Origin: Ciona intestinalis
Lineage: Eukaryota; Chordata; Ascidiacea; Phlebobranchia; Cionidae
Length of the DNA: 64,000 bases
Direction: 5' to 3'
NCBI RefSeq assembly: GCF_000224145.3
Contig: NC_020177.2
Span: 2,553,483-2,617,482 of the forward strand
This document shows positions 22,101 to 31,324 of this stretch, in pieces. How positions within the stretch are numbered: position 1 is the first letter of the stretch; each line of letters begins with the position of its first letter. Below the pieces are notes generated by a model. The model worked only from the letters and a program-made list of their open reading frames with translations, was not told where the DNA came from and searched no databases. Both the position numbers and the translations under genes were made by a program.

Positions 22101-24084
22101 GCTTACGAGTTACCATTTTGTTACTTTGTGGGTGATTAATATTTCACCCACTAAGTAGGACCCAAGGACACAAACGCCCACAATTTTTCCCAGAGACACA
22201 TACGCCCACAATGGTAGCAGCGACAAGCAATTAAACACATTACCTCTGAGTTAGGCGCGCTGACCACTTCAGCATTGCGCCGGACAAACATCAGAACTAT
22301 TGTTACTTACAGATAAAATAAGCTTAGCATCTTCCAGCACAATGTTAACATCCGGACTTCCTTTTTCATGTGAAAGTGAAATAAACGTGTTGATTTCCTT
22401 TACAGATGTTGGGTCAGGTTTCCCATCACATTTCATGTATCTGTTCCACTGTAAAAAAATGGTTGTAGAAATTTGTTAATGTTTTAAGGTCATAAATGGA
22501 AACTGCTTAATGCTCAGATTTGATTAAATTTCTAAAATTTAAGGAGTTGCGTCAAAAAAAAGGGTTAACTGCAAGAGTGGGTTTGTATTTTTATAAGAAT
22601 ATGTTACGGATAAATTGCTTTTACCATTGGAAAATCTATGGCTTACTGCAACCTATGCAAAATCCCAAGGGTAGGCTTTTTTACCCTGAACAATATAAAC
22701 CACCGCCATCGTAAGCGAATTAAGTCCTACCCTAAAAAAATTAGTTATTATTTTTTTATGTAGGGTAGGCGGAAGAGGGACATAATGTTCAAATATCTTG
22801 ATCATGATTTAAACAATTAACAACAGTGTTTGGGATTCTTGAGGATACAGTTTTATAATTCTTTGAATGTTTTTTGTGTACTACCAAATGGGAGGAAAAA
22901 AATGAATGAAAAGGTGTCCCACCATATAAGACTAAAAAAAATGAAAAGGTGTCCCATCTTCCCCCACCCCACTTCAGTTCACCTTTTGGCCACTTCATGC
23001 ACCAACAATTGATTTCAGTATTAACCCTACATACTTACCTCTGCATGTGCCAGCTTATCATTTTTCACTTGCTCCACTTCCAGTTTAACTGCTCCAAGTT
23101 CTATGTTTGTTTCAAACACTTGTTTATCTTTCTTTGTATCGAGCTCAGCTCTGCGTTCTTGCTCCAGTTTTTCTCTTGCCTTAAATTTGATGATACAACT
23201 TGTATATATCTCTTTCTTTTCATTAACTTGTTTTTATAGTTTTTTTATATTTAGCATTTATTAATAGAAAATGTGCATTTATGTTACTCATCAACAACAA
23301 AATATCCAACAAAACGTTTTGTAAAAAATAATGTTTCTAATATATATATATATATATATTTTACATTTTCCAAACAAGAGAAACTGTATTATAAAATAAG
23401 ATTAGATTAATTTGACTCCTACAATACCTTTGTTATTTCATCACAATGTACTTGCCATTAAGCTTGTGTGTGTTTTTTAGTGTTCTATGTTTATGTTAAT
23501 CTTTATCACGATACCTTTAAATAGATGTACACGGTTACCAGTGTTAAAACACCTTTTATGATTACCTCTTTTTCTTGACGTGCTTTCTCCTCTTGTTCTA
23601 ATCTCAGTCTCTCCTCTTCTTCATCTTGAAGCAACTTTTCCTCATCTTTTTTTTCACCCGGTCTTCCTCTTGTAGGGGTGGACTTCCCTGAGCGATTCGG
23701 GGATTTGGGAGGCTGGAAAAGAAAAAAAGTTTGGAAAATTTAACTGTTTAAAAGTTTGGTTATAATATATACTTTATTTTGGATTTTAGTAGCGAAAATT
23801 TAGAAATATATTAGGTGAAAAGACAGGATATAGTGACAAAACAGCAGTTGTTAAAACATGCTTACAGTTTAAAACATATTTATATTTAATTGGAAAAAAA
23901 TAAGCGTGTCGCTACACTTAGAGTTGTTAGTTCTATTCAGTTTTCTATCTATAACTCTAGATGATAATTAGATTATTTTAGTTCAGTTAAAATGAGGAGG
24001 CGTATGTGACATAAGTGTTAGTGTTTCGACACTATTTGGCTTTCTGTGGTGTAGTTTTACATAAAATAAGTTGCTACTTACCAT
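16138..24084 (-). CDS. DNAI7: Axonemal p83.9 / CASC1 (DNAI7) protein, fourteen exons
   Basis: Coding exons: 24084-24082 (only the ATG), 23712-23566, 23179-23039, 22448-22311, 21312-21169, 20695-20515, 20060-19977, 19787-19678, 19308-18994, 18477-18255, 17703-17489, 17106-16939, 16853-16743 and 16452-16138. They total 2295 bases, 764 residues, about 84 kDa, agreeing with the Ciona axonemal protein named p83.9. The family belongs to the axonemal dynein intermediate-chain group and is needed for ciliary and flagellar beating. The N-terminus (MPPKSPNRSGKSTPTRGRPG) is basic, then a charged coiled-coil-like stretch (EEERLRLEQEEKARQEKE). Family matches follow: WNRYMKCDGKPDPTSVKEIN, MLWANLNKNPRFKLFEFE, KVLAMADIA, an acidic linker, NMPFQSWELKP and FAFSWSKWN. 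All introns are GT-AG. The large introns hold mostly sense-oriented SINEs. A perfect X-box lies upstream. Confidence 0.95.
16480..16672 (+). mobile_element. MITE in the last intron of the axonemal gene
   Basis: Degenerate left end (gaagagtagggaaagataga), clear interior and right end. Confidence 0.8.
17120..17317 (-). mobile_element. MITE in an axonemal-gene intron
   Basis: Inverted copy between exons 11 and 12. The right end matches the tactgtgg subfamily (actctacagtactatat). Confidence 0.75.
17968..18240 (-). mobile_element. SINE in an axonemal-gene intron
   Basis: Nearly full copy whose tRNA-like head runs right up to the splice donor of exon 10. Confidence 0.8.
18636..18908 (-). mobile_element. 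SINE in an axonemal-gene intron
   Basis: Head, body and tail all present, with an internal deletion near ccattacagccgttaag. Confidence 0.8.
20361..20482 (-). mobile_element. SINE head fragment
   Basis: Degenerate head beside the donor of exon 6 (exon ends at 20515). Confidence 0.55.
20823..20945 (-). mobile_element. SINE tail fragment
   Basis: Tail and distal body only, in the intron after exon 5. Confidence 0.7.
21391..21683 (-). mobile_element. SINE, nearly full length
   Basis: In the intron between exons 4 and 5 of the axonemal gene. The body is cut short before gcattgctgataatttgg. Confidence 0.8.
21745..21850 (+). mobile_element. SINE head fragment, antisense to the host gene
   Basis: Degenerate box A (gcaatgtagttagcgcgact) and head; the only SINE in this gene pointing against it. 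Confidence 0.6.
22016..22288 (-). mobile_element. SINE with internal rearrangement
   Basis: The segment acacaaacgcccacaa/acacatacgcccacaa occurs twice, so the body is partly duplicated and partly deleted. Confidence 0.75.
22760..22973 (+). mobile_element. MITE with duplicated right terminus
   Basis: gaatgaaaaggtgtcccac is followed about 30 bp later by aatgaaaaggtgtcccatc, so the right end is present twice. Confidence 0.75.
23338..23360. repeat. TA dinucleotide microsatellite
   Basis: About ten TA units in an axonemal-gene intron. Confidence 0.9.
23765..23915 (-). repeat. Dispersed repeat, copy 2 of 3
   Basis: Shares gacaggatatagtgacaaaa and cagttgttaaaacatgctta with 12698-12860 and 49738-49895. 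It lies in intron 1 of the axonemal gene. Confidence 0.6.
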
Positions 24085-24473
24085 TTATTTTAAAGAAAAC
24101 GTTAAAAATTCAGAAAAAAAATCTGAAAAGTTGCGTTACAAATCGCGATGGCAACTGAAACCGCCGATGCAGAACGTCGCATAGAAACCTATATTTGACC
24201 AGAAATCGGGGGAAATTATAATAACATATTGAGCTTATTTAATCCGTATGCTTTGGTCGGAACTCTGGATTTTCTATTAACTTATATTAAAATAAACAAT
24301 TTTGCATTTAAAACAAAACATATTGTATGTTTTTTTTATTAATTACATTTGCGAAACAGCTAGATAACTATTCGCATATGCAGTAACATTTGGCCGATGG
24401 ATATTATTCCATGATCGGTCAAGCAGTATGAAGTGGAACAGCTGCTATAAATCCATCCAGTCATTGTTGTGGA

Positions 24474-24487
24474 ATTGCCATAGCAAC
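24474..24487 (+). promoter_or_regulatory. RFX X-box motif upstream of the axonemal gene
   Basis: attgccatagcaac fits the X-box consensus RYYNYY-N2-RRNRAC at every position. It lies about 390 bases upstream of the axonemal ATG. A half site, atggcaac, lies nearer the gene at 24148-24155. RFX factors drive ciliary genes in animals, and this gene encodes an axonemal protein. That this site is used is inference. Confidence 0.6.
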
Positions 24488-25514
24488 GACTGAACCTGCG
24501 CATCCCTTTTGTTTGAAATTTCTTTAAAAAACAAACCAATCAAACGAAAGCGCGCCGAGAATTTAAACGCGGCTACGATTGTACTTTAAATGTCTAAGAA
24601 CCACTTCAGCACTTATAGATGTTATGCCCTGAGCGTAACAAGGTTCACGCCTGTTTGTTCCATTCTGCAAGTCATCGCCGTCTATGTAGTTCCTGTGAAT
24701 TCCCGCGGATAACGGCAGAGTTGCAATGATTGATCACAGCCTGCTGTGCACATTATTTGCGGTGAAGCGCACATTATAACAAACAGTCGTCGAAAATTGG
24801 TAGAAAAATGTGAAGGAGCTACTGTTGTTTTACAGTGAACATATTGTACAGCTATTACGAAAGAATGAGCAATCATAGGTCGGTATAATTTCAAAGCAAA
24901 GCCATGTAATTAGAGATCGGTTTTCATTAATATTTAATTAGCTCAAGCTTACTTCCGTTTGGAAGCCGCTTAGAAAAACTAGATGTTAACATATCATGTG
25001 TAACATAACAAGTGGACGTAATAAATTATTTATAGCAATTCACATTCCACTGTCGTGATGACAGAAGTAAACGTTTGAATCCTTTTTACGAAATTAAAAT
25101 ACCGACAGGCAGAATGAAGTGGTTTTAAAGTTTTAAGCTTCCAGAATAATAATTTCTCGTGGCGAACTTTGTATGGTTAACAAGTTGCTTTTAATGTTTA
25201 AATTTGAAAATAGGTTTAAAACTTTTCGCGAATTAGAAATAATTAAGCTTATATTTTATATTTTATATTTATAGTTTTATCATGGATGCATGTCGTATGC
25301 TTTGGTTTATTGCGCTCTAAAAGTTTATAATTTCTTGTTTAACTTAGAGGTATCTCTAAGATTTGTGGTCAAGTCTTCGCCTAAAATATTCTGTAGGATG
25401 TCAATGAGACCACTTGAGGTATCAGTAAAACACGTTCAACACGCAGGTGTTGTAAGAAAAGTTACACAGATACATGATTTGGCGCTATATCCTGCTGTTC
25501 TTTCGTTTTGTAGG

Positions 25515-25565
25515 CTATATATTTTTAAACCTTCGGTACCGTAATCGAAGAAACAAATAAATTTA
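25515..25565 (+). repeat. Short fragment of the TAA-tailed dispersed repeat
   Basis: cttcggtaccgtaatcg is the exact reverse complement of cgattacggtaccgaag in 12698-12860. Confidence 0.5.
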
Positions 25566-25758
25566 TAGTACAGGGTGGGGGAAGACGGGACACATTTAGT
25601 ATAATATCCAAATATCCTAATCATATTTTAAACAATTAACAACAATCTATGGAAGTCGTGAGACTACGGATTTATCTTTCTTTGAATGTTCTTTGTTTAC
25701 TACCAAGTGGGACGAGAAATTAAAATGAAAAAGTGTCCCATTTTCCCCGAATCTATAT
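25566..25758 (+). mobile_element. MITE
   Basis: Full copy with a decayed right end (tttccccgaatctata). Confidence 0.8.
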
Positions 25759-26161
25759 ATATATTAATATGATGTACAGTCAAATATATTTTCTTGTGGT
25801 TTAAACTTAACACTGGTGCTTTCGCCCCAACAGGTGCAAACAATATGCGGGAATAATACAGCGCAACGTTTTAGGCATTTGGTCACGTGATGTTATTGTA
25901 AGTTCTCATACCACGCATGGTTGAACTCACACGCTGTAATCGGCGCCTAATCTCTCTTGGCAGAAACGCATTCTGTTGTAAGGACCGCACGCAGTTTCCT
26001 GTAGTTTTTCGACACGATGTAATGCACTGGCAAATCAAAGCAGACTCGCAACTTAGTTAGCAAACTTAGCTTAGTGTGTTTCTTAGGAATAAAACGTCGA
26101 TTAAGGGTTGCAGCAGATCATTGCAAGTCGTTTGCAAATGATTGTGTTGTTTATTATTGTT

Positions 26162-26357
26162 ATAGTAGGGTGGGGGAAGATGGGACACCTTTAGCACATA
26201 ATATACAAATATCCTGATCGCGTTTTAAACAATTAACAACGGTCTATGGAAGTCGTGAGGATATGGTTTTATGATATTTTAAATGTTCTTTGTTTACAAC
26301 TAAACGGGACGAGAAAATAAAGTTAAAAGGTGTCCCATCTTTCCCCACCCTACTGTA
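26162..26357 (+). mobile_element. MITE, well-preserved reference copy
   Basis: About 195 bp. The left end tagtagggtgggggaagatg pairs with the right end catctttccccaccctacta as inverted repeats about 28 bp long, and the flanks repeat TA. The conserved interior includes aaacaattaacaacggtcta, gtcgtgaggata and gggacgagaaaata. There is no coding frame, so it depends on another element. Ciona intestinalis has a described MITE of this size (Cimi-1); identity with it is inferred. TA targets suggest a Tc1/mariner-like source, without proof. A second subfamily ends in tactgtggggtaag. Confidence 0.9.
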
Positions 26358-26507
26358 TAACTAGTATACAGCTTTGAAAGAGATTGCCGTTTATAGGTTG
26401 AGGTTAGCTAATATCGAAAATAAGCATAACGTGCCTAACGACTGTCCTTTTGCTGTTTAGTTACGGTTTTTTGTTGTTTCAAATCGATCATAAATTTTAA
26501 ATATTTT

Positions 26508-26545
26508 ATAGTACTGTGAAGTAAGATGGGACACCGTTAGCAGGT
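26508..26545 (+). mobile_element. MITE left-end fragment
   Basis: Only tatagtactgtgaagtaaga and the next few bases remain. Confidence 0.55.
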
Positions 26546-27235
26546 AAACGGAGCTATTTTACACATTGTTTACGCGTTTCAGCCAGACTAAATTATGACG
26601 TCACAAGGGAGTGGAACTGGTTGAGTTTAAAAGGCCTTATTTCTAAACCAGTGCCTTCCGGGTTTCTCTCGTCTATAGAAAGGTAAAGAAACAACAGAAA
26701 TTATAAAAGCCCGCCTTTTATTCGTGGATTTTAAGCTTGTAAGAAAGAGGTCATGCGTTAAGTCGTCCTTTATGAAGGAAATAATTGTTCTGAGCGATTG
26801 TAAGTCGCTAATTCAGTTTCCTTAGGGATCTTATGAATACTTGGAATGCGTGGCTGGGCATGAATAATGAGCATTAGCAACCGTCGACAAATCTACTGAA
26901 AAATCGAATCCGAGTCGCCGTGAGATCGATAATTCCCACCGTTACGAGCAAGCGCATTTTCAGTATGCTGCAGACCACCCCCAACGTTACAGTGTACCGA
27001 CTACCGATGTAGTTTACCAATTGGTAAATTGTCACAATTTCGTTAATTAGCCTGCAGGTCGTGCCAAGCCAGACCATAAAGTTAAATTTACAACTCAATT
27101 ACCTCAACGCGTGGCTTTTCATCAATATTTTAAAGCAGCAAAGTCGAAGAAGTAGCTTAGGCTCCAGCAGTAAAAGTATCGAATGAAAATTGAAATATAA
27201 TGTTATTGACTAAAGTAGACAGGGTAAAGGCGATA

Positions 27236-27285
27236 NNNNNNNNNNNNNNNNNNNNNNNNNNNNNNNNNNNNNNNNNNNNNNNNNN
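27236..27285. other. Assembly gap (50 N)
   Basis: Run of N in intergenic sequence. Confidence 1.
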
Positions 27286-28010
27286 CTTAACCCGTTTTAG
27301 TATCGCCAGCTAGCATTTTTATAGCATACGAACAGCTTCTGTGAGAACTGTACAAAGTTACTTGAATTTTTTATAGTAAAATGGGTTAAACGAATGCAGA
27401 ATGTAAAAAATCTAAGATTTGGTAAACAAAAGTTCGCTGGTAAAATTGTAACATTGTTTTTAAGTAAATGACTTCAGGACGTCCACGATTTCTATATAGG
27501 CTATACCATACGTGCTGGTGCCGGTACGCCTATATAAATTAGAAATTCTTGAGGAAGTGACTTTTGGTTTGCCGCACACATAGTAGCCTGCAAGAAAATT
27601 CGCATATGTTGATGACAGGTATTATGTTACTTAAAGGAAGCAGATACAGTCTGGACCTTCTCAATTTTTCAGTCATCCATGACGAACAGTCATATGCAGC
27701 AATACGTCAGCAAAATCAATTTAAACGAAATTTCAAATGATTAATCAAATCCTGAAGCAGGTGCAGGTCATATACGCTGTGCCCAGTAGCATGTTAAGTA
27801 CGTTTGTATTGAGTTGAGTGGGAAGGTATATATGTAATATGCATACTATATATATTTGGCGGCTGTAATTTGGTAATATAAGTACATGCCTCGTTGATGC
27901 GTCAACACGACTGCCTCATTCTGTGTATATTTATGAACATAAATACGTAACAGGTTATTACTGTAATTTCGCCACTTCCGCTGCAGTGTGAGCTATTCAT
28001 AACACTGTGT

Positions 28011-28032
28011 CACGTGCTAATCAGTGACGTCA
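28011..28032. promoter_or_regulatory. Paired CACGTG and TGACGTCA motifs
   Basis: An E-box (28011-28016) and a full palindromic cAMP-response element (28025-28032) are eight bases apart. The same two motifs recur at 30579-30666. Regulatory use is inferred. Confidence 0.4.
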
Positions 28033-28335
28033 TCACCACCAATTAAAACTATTAGCGCTTATTACAAGCTGTCATGCTCGCTTTGAAGTGCCTTGTTGAA
28101 TACGCGCAGTGTAATTGATGAGCAGCTTCCAAACGCTAGATTTCCACAGTCTATTTAAAGACAGCGCTTTATTGGGGCATAGTTACAGTATTTAGTTTTG
28201 TGCATCGATTTAAAGATGATAACTAGATTGGTTTTAATTGTTGGATTTTATTATTTATAAGAAAGGTTTTAATACTTTATTTGAAGGTAGCGACACATTG
28301 CATAGCAATGTATTAAGCTCTTATTTGTTATTAGA

Positions 28336-28533
28336 TATAGAAGAACGGGGGTAGATGGGACACCTTTAGCACATAATATCCAAATATCAGGATCGCGTTT
28401 TAAACAATTAACAACGGTCTATGGCAGTCGTGAGGATATGGTTTTATAATTTTCCGTATGTTCTTTGTTTACCACCAAATGAGACGAGAAAATAGAATGA
28501 AAAGGTGTCCCCTCTTTCCCACCCTACTGTATA
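28336..28533 (+). mobile_element. MITE
   Basis: Full length; left end altered to gaagaacgggggtagatggg. Confidence 0.8.
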
Positions 28534-29744
28534 CAGAGTATGAGTTGATGTTGCTGGCTTTTTCTTCTTATTGATTTTGTGAACACTTTTCATTACCTAT
28601 TGTTGCTGTTGTTGTCTTTGTAGAAACATGTTGATGTTTTCATTATTGTGTTGGCGGAAACTAAGACGAGCGGAAACTGCAATGGCGGTTAAAACGCTAC
28701 AGTTAATATATTCAAAACAGAATGATGTTTATGGTATTTTCATTGAAAATCGTTTCGAAGAAAAAAGGCTTACGTGAGCTCTAGACGGTTTCTTGTGACG
28801 TTATTATATGCTGTTGTGAGGCGTTGTCTTAAAAGTCTATATTAGAATATAAACGAGTACTCGCGCAACGCGGTCAGACCGCTTATGACTAAATTCTGAC
28901 TCGTGCCCATGAGTGTTGAGTTACGTCGTTTGAATGACGATTTTTCAAGTATTTTTGAGATTTTAGAAGCGGTAACATTATTTAGAAAATTTCGTTTGCT
29001 TTTCGTTTTTTAAAATTTAGTATTTGACGTGTTTGAATAAAAGTAAGAAACCTAACAGACTGCTTAGTAGCCAACCATCGTTATTGACGATATCGCAGTT
29101 ACGTGATTTTAAGTTCGGCAAACAGCCATAATTTAGATCGTTCTTAATTACTACTTGACTTTGTAATGATATCTAATTTGACCTTTGCGATCGTATTGTT
29201 TTTTTTTCACGTAAAGCGGATGACCAAAGGGCTTAAAAAACCAACGGTTCAGCTTTGGTGTGTACCTAGACCAGGAGTGCAAAAGCTACAATATACCGTA
29301 TGTCACAAAGTGCAAAGTAACTTGCCTAGTTTGACACAGGGCAGTTCAATACGGTATAAAACACGTCTATGCCCGCAGGTCCAAAAGTTAGTTGAGTTAT
29401 CACACGTCAGCGCCGTGGGAGCTCCTCTTGATGAGAATGAGGTCTCCAGCGACCTATCTTTTCAGCAAGTTAACTGCAGAGCGATTGACCGTTCGGAGAG
29501 GCCCGGTTTTAATAAAGCAACCCGTAATGCATGCGGTTCCAGTCGAACCGATGTAACCGCAGCGAGCATTTGGTATCTTGTTTCAGCGTGTTATTGTTAT
29601 TTGTAGCGCTGTCATTAAAAGTGTAACCCGACGACGTTTGGGTATTTGCAATTAATTTTATGTATATATTGTGTATTATGTTTATAAAACAACCCGCGTA
29701 GGCGGAAGAGAAAGTCTAATTTGCCGATATATTACGAAAGGTGT

Positions 29745-29866
29745 GGTACTACTGGGTAAGATGTGATACTGTACGGTAAATATTATTGTAAATATTCTTT
29801 ATTTATTACCAAATGGTCCGATAAAAGAGAAAGAAAGCGTGTCTCATCTTACCCCACGGCTATATA
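29745..29866 (+). mobile_element. MITE with internal deletion
   Basis: About 120 bp, tactgtgg subfamily; both ends kept and the central third missing. Confidence 0.7.
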
Positions 29867-30132
29867 ATTTCATTAAATATAAGGGAATCTTAGTTAAAAT
29901 ACCAGACGATTCGAATAGCTTCGCAACACTGATAGTATAAACGGTAAACAGCTTGTATGTTTATTACACGTTTAACTATTCTATGATTCATTGCTTTATC
30001 CGGTACCGCTGTAGTGGTTGTTTCATTCGTTTCAAAGCGAGTGTTGGAAAATAGTATGCGTGTATATAACGTCTTATTGTTTCGGTCGAAATGCTATGTG
30101 TATAAACGTAAAAGCGAATGTAGGAAAATGCC

Positions 30133-30326
30133 ATAGAGTACTGAGGGAAGGATGGGACACCTTTAGTAATATTCAAATATACTGATCGTGTTTTAAACAA
30201 TTAACAACGGTCTGTGAAAGTCGTAAGGATACGGTTTTATAATTCTTTGAATGTTCTTTGTTTACTATCAAATGGGATGAGAAAAAGGAATGAAAAGTTG
30301 TCCCATCTTCCCCCACCCTACTATAT
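30133..30326 (+). mobile_element. MITE
   Basis: Full copy, left end gtactgagggaaggatggga. Confidence 0.8.
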
Positions 30327-30578
30327 TCATTCATTTCGAGCGAAAAGGCTGTATATGTATCTGTAAATTTACACCTTTTTATAAAACGGCCAAAGGCTAT
30401 CTCTTGAACTGGGATTAACTCAGGCAGCACAAGCGTGTGGTTATAAGTAACGCAGTGGTGCATGAAAGCGGTTAAGGCTCTAGGCGCTTTCTACAGCAAA
30501 ATATGTTATGTAGCTTATTTATGAGAACAATTTTTGAAGTGGAAAATTTTCGGTTTTTGACTTTTTTCTTCTTTCCAT

Positions 30579-30666
30579 CACGTGGTTATGTCATGTGCTT
30601 TACGTAGAAGACGTGACGCGCTTATTCACGTGGTTAGATCAGTCATTCTGATTTAGCGTGACGTCA
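30579..30666. promoter_or_regulatory. Cluster of two CACGTG and one TGACGTCA
   Basis: CACGTG at 30579-30584 and 30627-30632, both followed by gtta, and TGACGTCA at 30659-30666. They lie about 660-750 bp upstream of the tetraspanin ATG. No binding data are available. Confidence 0.4.
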
Positions 30667-30951
30667 AATGTTTCTTTTGGGTGGTATATAGCTTGTAGTT
30701 TTATTATTGGAGACAAGTAGATTAGACACGAGTACAAGGCAACTGGCTTATAAGGGTCTGCACTGTACGCCATACGCATGTATGTATTAGCAGTATGTAG
30801 TTAAAATCAAGTATTTCAGTAAAGTTACGCATTGTTTTGATAATGGTGTATACCATGCGGAAATCTAGTTTTCTCGCAATTTTTATTTTATGGTTATTTA
30901 TTTTGTTGTATTGTGGTGAGTCCAAACCCGCTTGCATTTTTGGCTGCATAG

Positions 30952-31146
30952 TATAGTACTGTGGGGTAAGATGGCACATCTTTAGCATCTAATATCCAAA
31001 TTCTGATCGCGTTTAAAGAATAAACATCAGTCTATATGGGAGTCGCAAAGATACGGTTTTATAATTTTTTTAATGTTCTTTGTTTACTACCAAATTTGAT
31101 AAGAAATAGAATAAAAATGTGTCCCATCTTACTCCACCCTACTATA
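30952..31146 (+). mobile_element. MITE of the tactgtgg subfamily
   Basis: About 180 bp upstream of the tetraspanin ATG, so it lies in or near the promoter. Confidence 0.8.
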
Positions 31147-31324
31147 TGTCATACGAATAATTTTATGTGAACCTGGAGTTTAAGTCACAATTAAAAGTTA
31201 CCCATAGCTGCAGACTGGGTGGCTAAACGGTTTACCATCAGTGAGACAAAATTCAGTAACAAAAACTACTTTTTAGGTGTTTGAATAAGCTTTTTATAAT
31301 TTGTTAAAAACTGAAACAAGAAAA

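Larger units (their letters stand above)
24085..31324. other. Gene-poor intergenic stretch of 7.2 kb
   Basis: Between the axonemal gene (minus) and the tetraspanin (plus), so it holds two divergent promoters. It contains eight full or partial MITEs, one 50-N gap and clustered CACGTG/TGACGTCA motifs. The longest open frame (29166-29606, plus, 146 codons) resembles no family I know; its region is less AT-rich than the surroundings. No exon with convincing splice sites was found. Confidence 0.5.

Noticed and set aside
22520-22714. 64-codon open frame on the plus strand inside the axonemal gene
   Set aside because: It lies in an intron, antisense, with no homology; such frames are expected by chance.
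29166-29606. 146-codon open frame in the large intergenic stretch
   Set aside because: No family resemblance, no splice context and no neighbouring exon. It may be chance in a less AT-rich patch, so it is only mentioned in the intergenic entry.
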